Notes: generated by a model not told the origin, from the letters alone. A stretch of 64,000 nt of DNA from Hetaerina americana (GCA_022747635.1 JAKTNV010000004.1:88042552-88106551), one strand, 5' to 3'. Counted from the first letter of the stretch, positions 24,391 to 36,270 are shown. A program made the numbers and translations.

Positions 24391-24560
24391 GAACGAATGT
24401 CGATGGGACGGAATCCCGTGACGCCATCGGCCGCCCACGCGTCACCGGTAGGGTCTTTTTCGAAGGCATCCGATGCGTAGCTCCCACCCCCTACCCCCGC
24501 CTGTCTCCTCCTCCTTCCCATTCATTCAACAAACCCCCCACCCGTCCAGTCCGTCGACCG
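24391..24560. other. Short CpG/C-rich block
   Basis: A C-rich, CpG-containing stretch similar to, but shorter than, the blocks at 13.0 and 19.7 kb. No promoter element was identified with confidence. Confidence 0.35.
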
Positions 24561-25249
24561 AATAAATTCGTTCCTCGGTGTCCGCGTCATGTCCGAGGAT
24601 ATCACATCCACCGGGACCAATCGATCATAGGGATTATTTCCGAAGAGGATACACAAAACTGTGGCGATGCTTCCTCTTGCATTTCACATCCTCAACGCTC
24701 GAGAATCGGGTGTATGCTCTCCCGGTTCAAGGAACGCTTTCCAAAAGGTTCCTCGTGTAAATCGTACGTATATCACTCGCGTCTCCGCTCGGAGAACGTT
24801 TTTCGCGGTTCTAACTATACGCAAATCATACAAGATATTACAGCTTCCCCTTGATTCCCCAGATTGCCCTGGCCTCAATGAGGGTGGCATGGAGAAAGAT
24901 AACTGACCTTCGGCCGGGGAAAATACTTAAATCGCAGGATTGGTACTCATTCCCTCTGAATTAGTCTACTTGTGTCTTCTCACACTTAGCCCACTGACGC
25001 TTCCACTGGCGGCAGCACTTCTGAAAGATAAGCTTCAGAATGGTATTTATTTCCACTGTCACCTTTTGCATTACTGTTATCCTTACTCTTGAATCGGTAT
25101 CTTAACAGTTTTGTCTTCAATGTAGGAATTTTAGCTGAATCTTACGAATTGTATCGCTTTGAGAGTTACCAAGATTTTGACAAAATTTGATGCAGTATCT
25201 TTGTTCAACTCGTTCAGTCATGTTGAGAAAAATCTAAAAGCGATGATCA
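24561..25249. other. Unassigned spacer
   Basis: No gene recognised. Open frames at 24578-24906 on both strands are unsupported. Confidence 0.4.
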
Positions 25250-25414
25250 TGCATGACAGCAACTAACTCGACGGTCAGCAGGGAGAGACTGGCTCACTCG
25301 AAGGTGGAGAAAAAATTCTAAAAAATTCTAGCATAACTACGCTGTGTGGAAAACTTAAAGATGTATTTTACTTTTTCTACTTGCAAGGTATAATACTTTT
25401 TGAACAGTCCTCGT
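25250..25414 (-). mobile_element. Solitary mariner end
   Basis: The sequence ending at 25414 (ATACTTTTTGAACAG, then TCCTCG) matches the terminal inverted repeat of the mariner at 3.9-5.2 kb with few differences. No transposase reading and no opposite end lie nearby, so this is a truncated remnant of that or a closely related family. The inner boundary is a guess. Confidence 0.55.
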
Positions 25415-26187
25415 GGACTTGTTTTAAGATATTTGTTTGTGGATCGAAAAATCCTATATTGGTTGGTCATTTTCATACATGAATAATGCTGACGATTTTT
25501 TATAATAAAATTGCTATACGTAACATTATGACCTCATGAAGCCAAATTAGAAATTTCAATCTTACCCGGTCTTTTGCTCTAATAAACTATTTTACAAACT
25601 ATCCCAAGATACACTAGCTGGAGACATGTGAGTGAACTAACCACTACTTACATACAAATCCAGCTGATTCGATTGTAACCATGGTGAGCAACAGAGAATC
25701 CAACACATTTAGCATGCATTAACCTCATGTTAACAGTTTTTGCCTGTTAATTCTAAATAATTGTCATCCTTCATTACGGTTAAAATTTCAACGAGCCCGT
25801 CACATTGGATAGTAAGAGAGAGAACCAGCATTTACTGAATCTAGCACATTTCATTTAACATCTGTTATGTTATCGGGAAGTTTTTTTTAAACATCGAGCG
25901 GGCATTTATCCCTCTTTTGCTTAATAACATGCCGTCATTTGTAATATTCAAGGAAATTTCAGTGATGTAGCAAACATCTCTAATAGCAGAAAGAAGCTCT
26001 TGTAGAGAGTAGAGAACTGTTGTCCAACCGTATTAAGCAAAATATCTATAATTGTTGATTTCTAAATCACCAAAAGTTGAAATACGCCTACGACAAATAA
26101 CTATTATTTATTTAACTGAAAACTCCTTAGAGAAAATATGTTACCACTAAGAGAACAAGAGGATGCATTGTAATTACATTAATGATT
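25415..26187. other. AT-rich stretch, no gene recognised
   Basis: Nothing recognisable before the Jockey target duplication. Confidence 0.45.
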
Positions 26188-26316
26188 GACACATATTATT
26201 AGAGCAGTTTCTTGCAAGGGCTCTTGCGTAGCCCTTACACTGCGCCTTTCCAGCCTCCAAGGCTACTAAGGCGGGAAGAATTCTTCTGCGTTGTCAGTCG
26301 TTTGATTTATTCCCGC

Positions 26317-29067
26317 TCAGAGCAGCCTTGGCTTCTTCTTTGCCGGAAGGGTGTCTTGCTCGTCTTGGGATGCTATGGGGCGCTTGTAGCGGTCCCATGG
26401 CCAGACCCTTATGTCGCCAACCCGGCGAATTACTTTTACTTCCGCTTCTGCCGCTTTTCTGAAGAATTTTCCAGATATTCTAGGCAGAAGGACGTCCAGG
26501 GTTTCCAGCTTTCCGTCCTCGTGCATCTCGGAAACGCGGGCGTAACGACCGCGTGCCATGATGTCACGAAGAGCAGAATTCTGCACCACCTGAATTTGAG
26601 CGAGACTCGTTCGCGACACTCCTGACCATACCGGAGCAGCGTACGTGATGACAGGCAGCACGCACGCTTGGTACAGTCTACGCTTCGTGTCCATACTCAG
26701 GACCGGCGGGCGGATAATCGGCCGGAGCCGATTAAGCGCCGCGAATGCCTTTCTGCGTACACGAAGCGCTTGGGCGTTCCAAAGGAGTTTCCGGTCCATC
26801 AGCACTCCGAGGTAGGTAACTTCGGATTCCCACGGTAGGGCGACTCCATTCACAGTTAGGTTCACTCCTGGCGGCCGACCATTTCCCGGATGGAAGATGA
26901 TCGCCTTCGTCTTCTGTGCGTTAACAGCAAAGCGCCATCGGCGGCACCATTCTAGGAGATCCGCCACAGCGCTCTGCAGTTTTCGCACCGCGGTCACCTT
27001 CTGCCAGGAGCAGCACAGGAGGGCCGTATCGTCGGCATAGAGAGACAGGATCTCGAGGTTCCCACGTGGAGTTGGAATGTCGTGGGAGTAGATATTGTAA
27101 AGCAGTGGTCCGAGGACTGATCCCTGGGGCACGCCGGCGGAGATCCGACGCACCCCTGAATTCGCCCCGAGCCATTGCACAGTGAATGTCCTGTCTCTCA
27201 AATAGGAGTGAACCATCCGAACAATCCAAGGTGGGAAATGGAGTCGTCTCATCTTCAACAAGAGAGCCGGATGCCAGACGCGATCGAAGGCTTTACTGAC
27301 GTCGAAGAAGGCCCCAGCAACCGCCCTATTCCTGTTGAAGCTGTCCGTGATGAAATCCGCCGTTCGCACCAGCTGATGGACTGTGGAATGCTGCGCACGG
27401 AAACCAAACTGCTCCTCCGGGAGGATGTCATTCTCCCGGACGAAATCAGTCAGCGGCCGTTGCAGCAGTCGCTCGAATATCTTACCGAAGCCGTCGAGCA
27501 AGGAGATAGGCCGGAATTCTCCGGGACCCACCTCCAATTTTTGCGACTTCGGCAGGCAGACGATTCTCGCTCTTCTCCAAGTGGTCGGGAAGTAGAAAAT
27601 CCTGACACAGCCATTTAGGAGCTTTGTCAGGTACCTCACCGCCGCCTTTGGAAGCTCCCGAATGACCACATTGGGAATGTTGTCGCTTCCGGGGGCCTTC
27701 CTCGTGCGGAGGCGACGTATTGCCTCTTTGACGTCCTTCTCGTCGAATCTCGGAATTTCCGAGGCGTCTTTCAGATCGGCGTCTCCGGCTCTTTCAAACG
27801 CCTCGATTTCTTCTTCAATCTCGGCAGAAGCGGAATTCCCAGGATTGGGTGAAAAGCTGCAGACCAAGTGATCAGCGAGCAGTTCCGCCTTCTCCATGGG
27901 AGATCGTGCCTCCCTGTCTCCGTCGGTAATAATCGGGTCCAGTCTTTGAGGGGCCCGCAGCCTCCGGCATATCTTCCACACCGACGGCAGGTCCTCGTTG
28001 CCGTCTTCCGAAAGGAGCTCCTCCCGCAGGTGCGCCTCCCAGTGGTCCGATCGGACCTCCCGGAGGGCATCCTGTACCGCTACGTTGAGCTCTGAGAGCT
28101 GCCTTCTCACATCCGCTGTACGATATTTCTGCCATTGGCGCCGCACGTTGATTCGCCGCGCAATGAGGCCTCTAACCGCCGCTGGAAGTGGAACCCGAAG
28201 ATACGAGTTCCGTTGTTCCTTTAGCGGTATAGAGGCCTTCATTGCGCCGTCTACTGCAGAGGTGAGGTGGCTGACCATTTGATCGGCCATCTCCGGTGAA
28301 GTCGGCTCCAGTGGCTCTCTTGGCAGCTCCTCAGTGATGACGTTGCGGAAACTGCTCCAGTAGGCCGACGACAGATCCAATCGCCGGGTGGAAGACAGCA
28401 CTGGGATTCGGCTCCCCACTGCCAGGATGATCGGGTTGTGGTCCGACGACAGTTCCACGCATGTGTACAAACTCAGGGACGTCCTTACATTGTGAGCAAT
28501 CGCAATGTCTAAAACGTCCCCTCGTTCGTGCGTTGGTATCGCCGGTCCTAAGATGGTTAGGCCTTTTGCATCTACTAGCTGACGCAGGGATTCTCCTCTC
28601 GGGTTCGAGGACCGTGAATTCCAAGTAGGATGCTTGGCATTCAGGTCCCCCAAGATGACCGATGGTCCGCTGTCCCCCGCAAGGTACTGGATGAGATCCG
28701 GATCCCAAGGTTTCCCGGGTGGGAAATACAGAGATGAGACCCGGAGCCATCCTCCTCTTGTCCGTACGTCCACCGAAACAGCCTCCGCATGCGGGTGAGA
28801 AATCTCTCTACATGCTCGGTGCTCGATGGACCTGTGGACTAGGATGGCCGCACATCCTTATGTTCTAAGTCGTGTTCGCCTGGGATCCCTGTCCGCCCTA
28901 TAGATGGTCCAGCCAGGTAACCTCCAGGCGTCCGTTGGCCGAAGGTGCGTCTCATTGACAGCGGCGACTATGGCTCCCTTCTCCTGGAGGAACGCCCGTA
29001 ATTCCTCGCGTCGGCGAAGAATTCCGTTGGCATTCCATTGCGCAAGCAGGACGGGTCGCTCAGCCAT
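26317..29067 (-). pseudogene. Jockey ORF2, endonuclease-reverse transcriptase, one stop
   Basis: The enzyme nicks target DNA and copies element RNA into it. ATG at 29067, TGA at 26317; 917 codons including one internal TAA at codon 70 (28860-28858), after which the same frame stays open. The apurinic-endonuclease domain (about 1-215) keeps Asn12 (QWNANG), Glu39 (VNETHL), Asp141 (GDLNAKH) and Asp209-His210 (SSDHNP). The reverse transcriptase (about 440-720) shows RKAPGSDNIP, the first catalytic Asp near residue 589 in FFDVSKAFDRVW, AGVPQGSVLGPLLYNIY, and YADD at 677-680. A thumb-like region follows and the end is basic (KKKPRLL). No RNase H domain is seen. Length and domain order fit the Jockey clade. 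The single nonsense codon removes nearly the whole enzyme unless read through. Confidence 0.93.
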
Positions 29068-29182
29068 GGTTGGTTGAATTTCCGATCCTGCTGCGCACCA
29101 GCTCTTCCAGAAGTGAGAGGAGAAGTTTGCCCTGCGTCGAGGTTACGAGTTTCTTCAAGGTGCATGCAATAACGGCAATGGT

Positions 29183-30953
29183 CTACCATAATTCCTGGTC
29201 CTCTCTGTCTGGTGTCAGCGAGGACTCTGCGGAAACTGGAGACTTATCAGTTGATGTCCCCTCTCTCCGTTTTTCCTGTTTCTGGCTTGGTTTTTCGCCT
29301 TCTTCACTTGCCGTTCGGAGGGTGTTCCCAAGCGCCCTCTGGGTTGGCTTCGTAATGGCTTTTCCTTCTTCCCCGGTGGTGATCGGGGATTTCTTCTTCT
29401 GCTTATTTTTCTTCTTCTTCCCTTCGGAAGAAAAAGGAAGGGTCGCTTCCTTCGGAGGGAGGCTGTCGGGGGGTGACAAGTTCCCCTTGTTGGCCTCTCC
29501 TACGGCTGGCGCTGGTGGTGGTTCTCGGACCGCCTCAGCATCCCTGGGTGGATCTGTAATATCCACCTCCATGTTCCCCTCTTCTCCGGAGATAGCCTGA
29601 ACCTTGTCCTGAGAAGGGCCCTTCAGGATTGCTCCGTAGGTTGTAGCGTGATCGACTTGTCGGAATGGTTTTTGTCCCGGTTCCGCTGCCGGTTTCTTGG
29701 GCGCCTGCTTCCCTGATGCTGGCTTGCGTGCGTTGGCGTATTGTCGCCGCTCAGCCTCCTGAAAGGCGGGACCCCGGCGAGAGACGGCCGCATGAGGTCC
29801 TCCGCAGTTCGCACAGATGGCCTCATCTCCCCTTCCTCGGGAGCATTCCTCCACTGCGTGTGCTCCAGCACAGCGCATGCAGCGTTTCGCACACCAGCAA
29901 GCTATGCCGATGTGTCCAAACCGCATGCAGTTGCTGCACTGGAGTGGACCTCTGTCTCCACGGTAACGCTCCACAGTGACGTAGCAGTGGCAGAGCTGGC
30001 GGATGTCCCCGGGGGCGATGGCCGATGGAGTCTTTACCACGTTCGCTACGTGGCGATCTATGGGGACCGGTTTTCCGTCCTCCGTGACCGTAAGGCGACG
30101 TACGCTACGAATTTCGTATCCGAGGGATCTGAGTCCCTCGGATACCTTTTCGACTGCTATCCATCGAGAGATGCCCTTGATGAACAGCTTCATCCCTGGC
30201 ACCCTTTCAATGGGCTGCGAGTGGTGTTGGATTTTCTTGCTCTGCAGCAAGGAGAGTGCCTTTTCATGCCCCTCTCTGTTGGAGGTGATGATCCGGATGG
30301 AGGCTCTTCGAACTTCCAAGCCAAAAGCATCACCTATGTCGCCCGACAGCTGGTCAATCAGTCCCTGGACGTCGGTGACCCCATAGACGACGATAGGCGG
30401 TGGTCGCAGCGTCTTAGGTGCCGGTGCCGGTAGAGGTGTGGCTTCCGGGACGGCTGCGTCGTTCGTCAGAAGCGGTTTCCTTTTCTTCCTCTTGGAAGAA
30501 ACCAAGGTAAATCCGTCGTCGCCTTCCCCCTCCTCTGTGCTCAGCGCACGCTCCGCCCTATCGTCTCCTTGAAGATTCGGCATCCGCGTAACCGCGGAAT
30601 CTTCTGGCTTCTGGTTCCTTCCAGATGCCTTCTTTCGCTTGACGCCGCCTGCGGTGTCCTTCACCACCTGGCCCTGGAAAGGGCCGAGGTCTGCTGTTGC
30701 CTCCGTTGTCCCGCTTCGGGCCTTCGTCTCCTCCAAGCACTGCGGCGGGCTGAGAGCCTTCAACACCTGATGATGAATTTGCCGAAGGCTTAGATACCCC
30801 CGGCAAGACCGCCGGAGGTTCTTTGCCTTGCGGACGATTATTCCCTCGCTGTGTAATTCCCTTCGTGGACATGAAGTCTCCGAAGGAGTTGGCACGACGG
30901 TGTGTCTTCCTCGTCACCTGGACCACCGGAAAAGCAGAGTTGCTAGATGACAT
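29183..30953 (-). pseudogene. Jockey ORF1, gag-like nucleic-acid-binding protein
   Basis: The product is expected to coat element RNA and guide it to the nucleus. A frame of 570 codons runs from 30895 to 29183. It has a basic N-terminal part (KRKKASGRNQKPED; SSKRKKRKP), then a central fold typical of insect gag proteins (PPPIVVYGVTDVQGL; VPGMKLFIKGISRW). Zinc knuckles start near residue 320: CSNCMRFGHIGIAC (CX2CX4HX4C), CMRCAGAHAVEEC (CX2CX3HX4C) and CANCGGPHAAVSRRG. The third lacks its final Cys. The tail is Lys/Glu/Pro-rich (KKKKNKQKKKS). The better family-like start is the ATG at 30953 (MSSSNSAFPVVQVTRK), one frame away. A single-base indel somewhere about 30600-30700 is therefore likely, giving an original protein near 590 residues. 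Confidence 0.85.
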
Positions 30954-31009
30954 CTGAAGAAAGTAGTAGGCTCTCAGTCTGATGTCTCCTTGATTCTTCG
31001 ACACATATA

Positions 31010-32280
31010 GCCACGTACAATTTATTTGTCAAGGATTCCTTCTATTTTGTCCTGGGTGGCTAAATTCATTGTTTGTAAAAGCTAAAACCAACTAAAATTC
31101 TAGTTGTAATATTCATATTGAATTTAATTGAAGAAGAAATAAGTTCTCAAGGGGGGAATATGACACTCATATCCTCTGCCGCATTCTTTCCGCTCCTGAG
31201 TCAAAGACTGAAAAAAAGAAGGCACATGACTAGCGCCATCTAGTACAAGAAAGTGTCATAGTGCTGCTTAACTTCTAGCTTCTTTGAATAAAAATATTGA
31301 TACCAATGGACTTCCCAGCTAAAACCTACGTATAGTTTACCCTTACATACGCTACCCTGACCTTTTTGGAATCCACTCGTCGTAGGATTTGGTAATAGGA
31401 GAGCTATATGCTCGCCTCTCAAACCATCAGTGTGTTTGTAGACTGTTTGGTCTGAGGAGTAATTAATTCACAATGGTTAACAGAAGCTTACGTATTCCAT
31501 ATAACATCCCCTGCATATGGTAAAAAAATTGAGAGCAATACCAAAAAATTGATTGATTTCTCTTACGCCTCCATTTGGAATTCCAAATATTGAATGATCT
31601 TGTAAAAGATTGGAGAATCGGGTAGAATTAATGTATGTATTGCAGAAAATTGGAGTGAATGGAAGGATACACGAATCATTCCCAACGTGTACACGTCTCA
31701 GAATTCTCCGGTCAGAATTAAAATAGGAAATATAATGTGAAAAAAGAGGGAGACCCTGTGATATATAATAGAAGCAGGAACACTGTAGCTGTTAATTACC
31801 ATCCAAACTATATCTTAAATAGTTAGACTACGTTGGGTTCCTAGCAAAGCAGCTTCTTGTTCAACATTAAGAATTAGGATTTTCGAGTGAAATAAAATTG
31901 AAGAAATTTCAGTGTGTTTCTTTATTATAATTTCCATGGTAATATAATTAAACTAAGTTACGTCATTTTAGAATATTTTCTTAACTTGCCTGTTATTGTA
32001 TCCATATTGTGACTTCCGAAAAAGACCTTAACAATCAAGCTATTCATATTTGCTTGGATCGAATTGAATGCCACACGGTCAGTGAATTTCTTTAAATAAA
32101 TCTCTCTTTATTTTTAGAATAAAACTTATCCCAATCTATTTATGATACATCTGGAATATTTGACACAATAGCGTTATAATATAAAAAAAGTTTCGTACAT
32201 CGAAAGTGAGATGCATTAGAATACTCGTTATTGTTTTCTCATAAATCGCCACTTAACAGTACGGCGTCATTTTGTTCGCA
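31010..32280. other. AT-rich stretch, no gene recognised
   Basis: Nothing recognisable upstream of the Jockey element. Confidence 0.45.
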
Positions 32281-33520
32281 CCACCTCCCTGCGGAGGTTC
32301 CTTCATCTCGGAAATCCTAAATTCGCGCACGCTCGCGTGCATCGAACGTGAAGCATCTCAACCATTCGCGCACATTATGCATGCGTCACACGCCTCACCT
32401 CCTCAGACAATCTAAATTCGCCGCCTCCATCCAGACTCCCACCCAGCCACCAACACACACACACACACACGCACAAATTCACCCCACACACACACACCCT
32501 TAGTCTTTATGGTCCCCTCACCTCATACTCCCCAAGAAACGTGAGCTACTCCCCAACCAGTTTAAACGCCTCGACGCCCCCCTTCCCCGCGTTTCTCAAC
32601 CCACCTCGTTTTCTCAACCGAAAAAGGCCTCGCCATTTCCTACCTGCTGTTCCCTCTCACACTAAGTAAGTCTCTCCGCTGTCTTCCCTCCTCCGCACGT
32701 TACGCGGAGGGATCCCCGTCCCCCTCACGTCCTCCCTCCCACGAATAAAATTTCTTCCTTCCCTTGTCCCCTCTCCCCCTTCAGGAACTCTCTAACCCAC
32801 TGCGTGACACTTGGATGCCTTGTTCCTTCCCTCATTTAACAAAACTCCCGAGCGAAATACCTACACCTTGCCCTCCCGCCCCACCCCCCTTAGCCGCCGT
32901 TACAGCTTCTCTTCCTGAGCGGACCCCACGACCAAATCTCCCTGCCTCCCTCTATTTGTCTCTCAATTCGGTTCACTTCTCTACCCCCCCAAACCCTATT
33001 TCCTCCCTTCCTTGGTCCATTTGCTGCGTTTCTTCGCGCCTCCTCCCACCCCACCTTCTCCTCCCCTGTCTCCTTATCCATCGTCCTACTTTTCCCATTT
33101 CTTCCCCTTCCTCCAGGCCCTATTCCCATTATTTCTCTCCCGCGTCCCCAAGCCGTCCCCCACCCTCACCCCTATCCCAAATCCCGTCTACTATCCGTTT
33201 CAAGCTGCTCCCGCCTCCCATCACTTTCAGCTTCGAACGCGCTTCCAGTTCCCTCCCTCTCACAAGGACACGTTCCTCCATCTCAACCCCCTTTCAACGC
33301 TTGGTGAGAGTGCCACCGCCATACCTTCCGAAACGGCTCTGCACTGAGTTTCCACGAGACCCTTCCCTCGGGCCATTTCCCCCGCCTCTCCCCCTGCGCC
33401 TTTGCCCTCCCACCTTCCATCGCCCCCTCCACCGCCAGAAATCCTTTCTATTCCTCTCCTCCACTCAAATTCTCTCCTTTTGAGTCCAAATTCCGCCTCA
33501 AAACCTGCGCCTCCAATTAA
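32281..33520. other. Long C/T-rich block with (CA)n tracts
   Basis: Over more than 1.2 kb the plus strand is C- and T-dominated. CA runs occur at about 32451-32473 and 32484-32497, and CpG dinucleotides are clustered near 32310-32400. The 239-codon frame at 32764-33483 is Pro/Ser/Leu-rich low-complexity translation, shadowed by other open frames in both strands. I regard it as a composition artefact. It may be regulatory DNA. Confidence 0.5.
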
Positions 33521-34085
33521 CGAGTGGGCCGGGTGTGTTTGTCGGACTTTTTTTTGTGCGTCCCAAGAATCCGAGCCAAGTGGTACCTGGAATTCATTTG
33601 TTTGTAAGTTCGTTTAGGAATTGTTTCCAAACGGAGATCAACGTCCATAAAATAGATTATAAATGTTTTTCTCGTTTTTTCACATCCTTGTCATTGCGAT
33701 TACTCTTTGTTTGCCTAGTGCTCGTTACAAATTAGTCACCATGTGTACTCATGCCTCCTTATGCAATTACTCAAGTATCGCCGTGCGGAGTAAATAATAG
33801 TTTTGTATTATTGATTAAATAATCAATTTAGGATATTTTTGCATTTAAATAATACATTTTTTATAACATTATTTCTGTTTCTTTCCTGAGACGAAATAAT
33901 TAAAATGTTAATGACCCTATGCAAAGATATTATTGAGTAAAATAACAGTAACAGATATTGACGACGGAATAGGTCAGCTCTCCTTTCTTTTTTAGTAATA
34001 TAGCAACGCGCGAGTACTTCTGTGCATATTTGGTAAATGAGACTCATCCGGTAACTACATATTTACCTACAAGTAGCAGGTAAGT
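33521..34085. other. AT-rich stretch, no gene recognised
   Basis: Nothing recognisable. Confidence 0.4.
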
Positions 34086-34089
34086 GGCA

Positions 34090-34262
34090 GGGTGTTTTAG
34101 ATCAGGATCCGTTGGAGTGTTATGCTTTCCCAGAAAGATCTAGTACCCGAAAAATCGCATAGCTTGGATGGATTTGAGGGTGCCCAGAGAGGCTTACCCA
34201 GGAATCGAACTAGGGCCCACCGTTCAGCATTCCAACACTCTACCCTTGAACTACCGAATAGG
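34090..34262 (-). mobile_element. tRNA-derived SINE
   Basis: On the minus strand the sequence begins CGGTAGTTCAAGGGTAGAGT (A-box-like), and about 35 bases later has CTAGTTCGATTCCTGG (a good B-box GTTCGATTCC). A non-tRNA body follows to about 34090. Such internal polymerase III promoters followed by an unrelated body define tRNA-derived SINEs. The tRNA fold is not well kept, so it is not a working tRNA gene. The 3' limit is approximate. Confidence 0.65.
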
Positions 34263-35200
34263 TGTTTATTTTATTTGTGGTCATATTATTTTGGGGTGGA
34301 TTGGATTCTCCTACTTGACGCTCCCAATTCTTTTATTCTTTAATTGTGAGAGAGAAAAGGAAAACTATCATTCCCTCCGTGTCGACATTAAACTCCAAGG
34401 TATATAAGAAATTATTTAATCGTAATTTTCAGCCACGAGTTAACTTTAATTATTTTTAAATGAATGATGGATGTTACGCACTTCTAATGAAGATACTTGA
34501 AATTCCATTTAATTTCAAAGTTTTATTGGACGAACAAACATCAATTAATAATTCGCAAAAATTCGCAAATATTTGCTGCCAATATTACCTCAACCACGCT
34601 AATGCATTTAGCTTGAATTGCTTTAACCATTAAGTAAATTCCTTACTTTTTTAAAGTCATATCATAATGTTTAGCAGAGATAAATTCTCAGTTACGCAAG
34701 TAGCGGTACGGAGCTCCTTAGTTTAAATTTGACTTACGTCCAACCTTGGTCTTAGTTACGCGAGGTATTACTTCACAGCGTTGGTACTCTCTCATTTGTT
34801 CCCATTTCGTACCATGATATTGCGGCAGCGTGTAGTGATAAATTCCAGCGTGGGGGGGGAAGGAAAGCACCTCATAAAGGGCCTCAAGCTACTTACGAGA
34901 GATGAAACACACGAAATTATGAATTTTATTCGGTGCTTGGGCGACACGAGAGATAGAGACGAAAGAGCAAACTTGGGCGTATGACGTCGTCAACTTTGAC
35001 CTGGAGTTCCTTAGGTTTACGACACCTGGATTTAAGTCCTCCCACCACCTCCCCAAACATTAACCGGGTTGTGGGATGGGACGGAGGGTTTGGGAGAAAT
35101 CGAACGCTTGTCAGTCCAACAAGGGGTTCCTTAATATTCTCCGTCCCGTTACCCTGGCACTCGATTGAAGTCAGCTAACGAGCGGAACAAATGACGTCAG
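34263..35200. other. Unassigned spacer
   Basis: No supported gene. Confidence 0.4.
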
Positions 35201-35640
35201 CTTCACGTGTGCCTCAGAGGATGAGAAGACGGAGTTAGGATGGGTGGAGAGGTAGAATGTAAGGGAGAGGGGCGATAATTGGAGTCAGCTGCTCTCCTCG
35301 ATCGATATAAATCGAAAGGATATTTCCGAACGGTTCGGAATGGCCAGCCCCGTCCGGGTTGGGGAGGGAGGGGGGAAGTTAGGCGGAAGAAGGTCAATGA
35401 AAAGGCATGGGAGGCGGTTAGGATGCCCGGGTGATTGTCAAAAGCGGGATGAATGGGGTCGGAGGATAGGAGGCGGAAAGGATTGGGGAAAGGAATTCGC
35501 TGCGGAGAGGAATTTCTGATGGGTTTGGGTGGCTGGGAGTGAGGCAGGGGAAAGGGATCAGACGAGGGAGGCGAGTGAGCTAGGAAGTCAGGCCAGAGGA
35601 ATGAAGGAAAAGAGTGAAAGAGCAGGAAAGATTTTTTTTG
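35201..35640. other. Purine-rich (G-rich plus strand) block
   Basis: The plus strand is G/A-dominated, mirroring the C/T-rich blocks elsewhere. The minus-strand 164-codon frame (35203-35697) is Pro/Ser/Phe-rich and looks like translated low-complexity DNA. Confidence 0.45.
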
Positions 35641-36083
35641 GTGATTCAAGAAGTAGTGGATGTGGCATTCGTCCTTAAAGGGATTCTTTTGGTGCACATC
35701 AAGCTGAGAAAGCGTTCTTGGTGACCGGGCTACTGCAGTACTCAGAGAAGTTATGCTTTAAGACACTTGAGTGTACGCAAAAATATTTGCTTTTGGGAAG
35801 ACCAGACTATACGTCGTAGCCATAAAATGTCTTGAGGATCAAAGCATACTCTTTCTTGTCCTTGGTGTGTGCGGGATGTATCAGATTTTGAAAAGCAATT
35901 TAATTTATGTCCATAGCTCCATCGTCATTGATGGCATACATAAGAGATCCCGTAGGAAGAATATCCACCATGCAAGTTTCATCCCGTAAAAAAATAAATA
36001 AATGGCTTAGGGTGAGCATTTATATAGGTAATTTAACTCGTACATTTAACTTGTTTACTGTTTGATATGTAAAATTTCCTGAA
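35641..36083. other. Unassigned spacer
   Basis: No supported gene. Confidence 0.4.
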
Positions 36084-36270
36084 CTCGGTGGCGGAGCGGT
36101 AACCTCCTCGCCCGTCAATCCAGAAGTTTGATGGGATTCGATTCTCGCTTAGGTGGGGTTTTATCCAACTTGAGTTCTTAATGTGGTGTTTAGGGGTCAG
36201 GTGAAAGAGTAACTGCAAGGTTTCAATTCTGCCCCAATAAGATCGTCAATAAAAACAAAAAATAAATTTA
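36084..36270 (+). mobile_element. tRNA-derived SINE, second family
   Basis: The plus strand has GGTGGCGGAGCGGTAACCTC (A-box region, 36088-36107) and TGGGATTCGATTCTCGC (B-box region, 36132-36148), spaced as in a tRNA gene. A body of about 90 bases and an A-rich end with AATAAA (near 36250-36270) follow. Its body does not resemble the SINE at 34.1 kb. Confidence 0.7.

Larger units (their letters stand above)
26188..31009 (-). mobile_element. Full-length Jockey-type non-LTR retrotransposon
   Basis: The 9-base direct repeat GACACATAT at 26188-26196 and 31001-31009 brackets a 4.8-kb element (26197-31000) on the minus strand. From its 5' end it has a short leader, a gag-like ORF1 with zinc knuckles, a gap of about 115 bases, ORF2 with an apurinic endonuclease and a reverse transcriptase, and a short 3' tail with an AATAAA-containing GGGAATAAATC. 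No terminal repeats exist and no clear poly(A) tail is present; the 3' end reads GCTCTAATA. One nonsense codon in ORF2 and one probable frame change in ORF1 are the only visible defects, so the insertion is young. The element supplies its own reverse transcription machinery and could in principle mobilise SINEs. Confidence 0.93.

Noticed and set aside
26921..30793. Many open frames of 60-230 codons inside the Jockey element
   Set aside because: Shadows of ORF1 and ORF2 in other frames or on the opposite strand.
32764..33483. 239-codon Pro/Ser/Leu-rich frame
   Set aside because: Low-complexity pyrimidine-rich DNA with overlapping open frames on both strands; no domain, start context or splice evidence.
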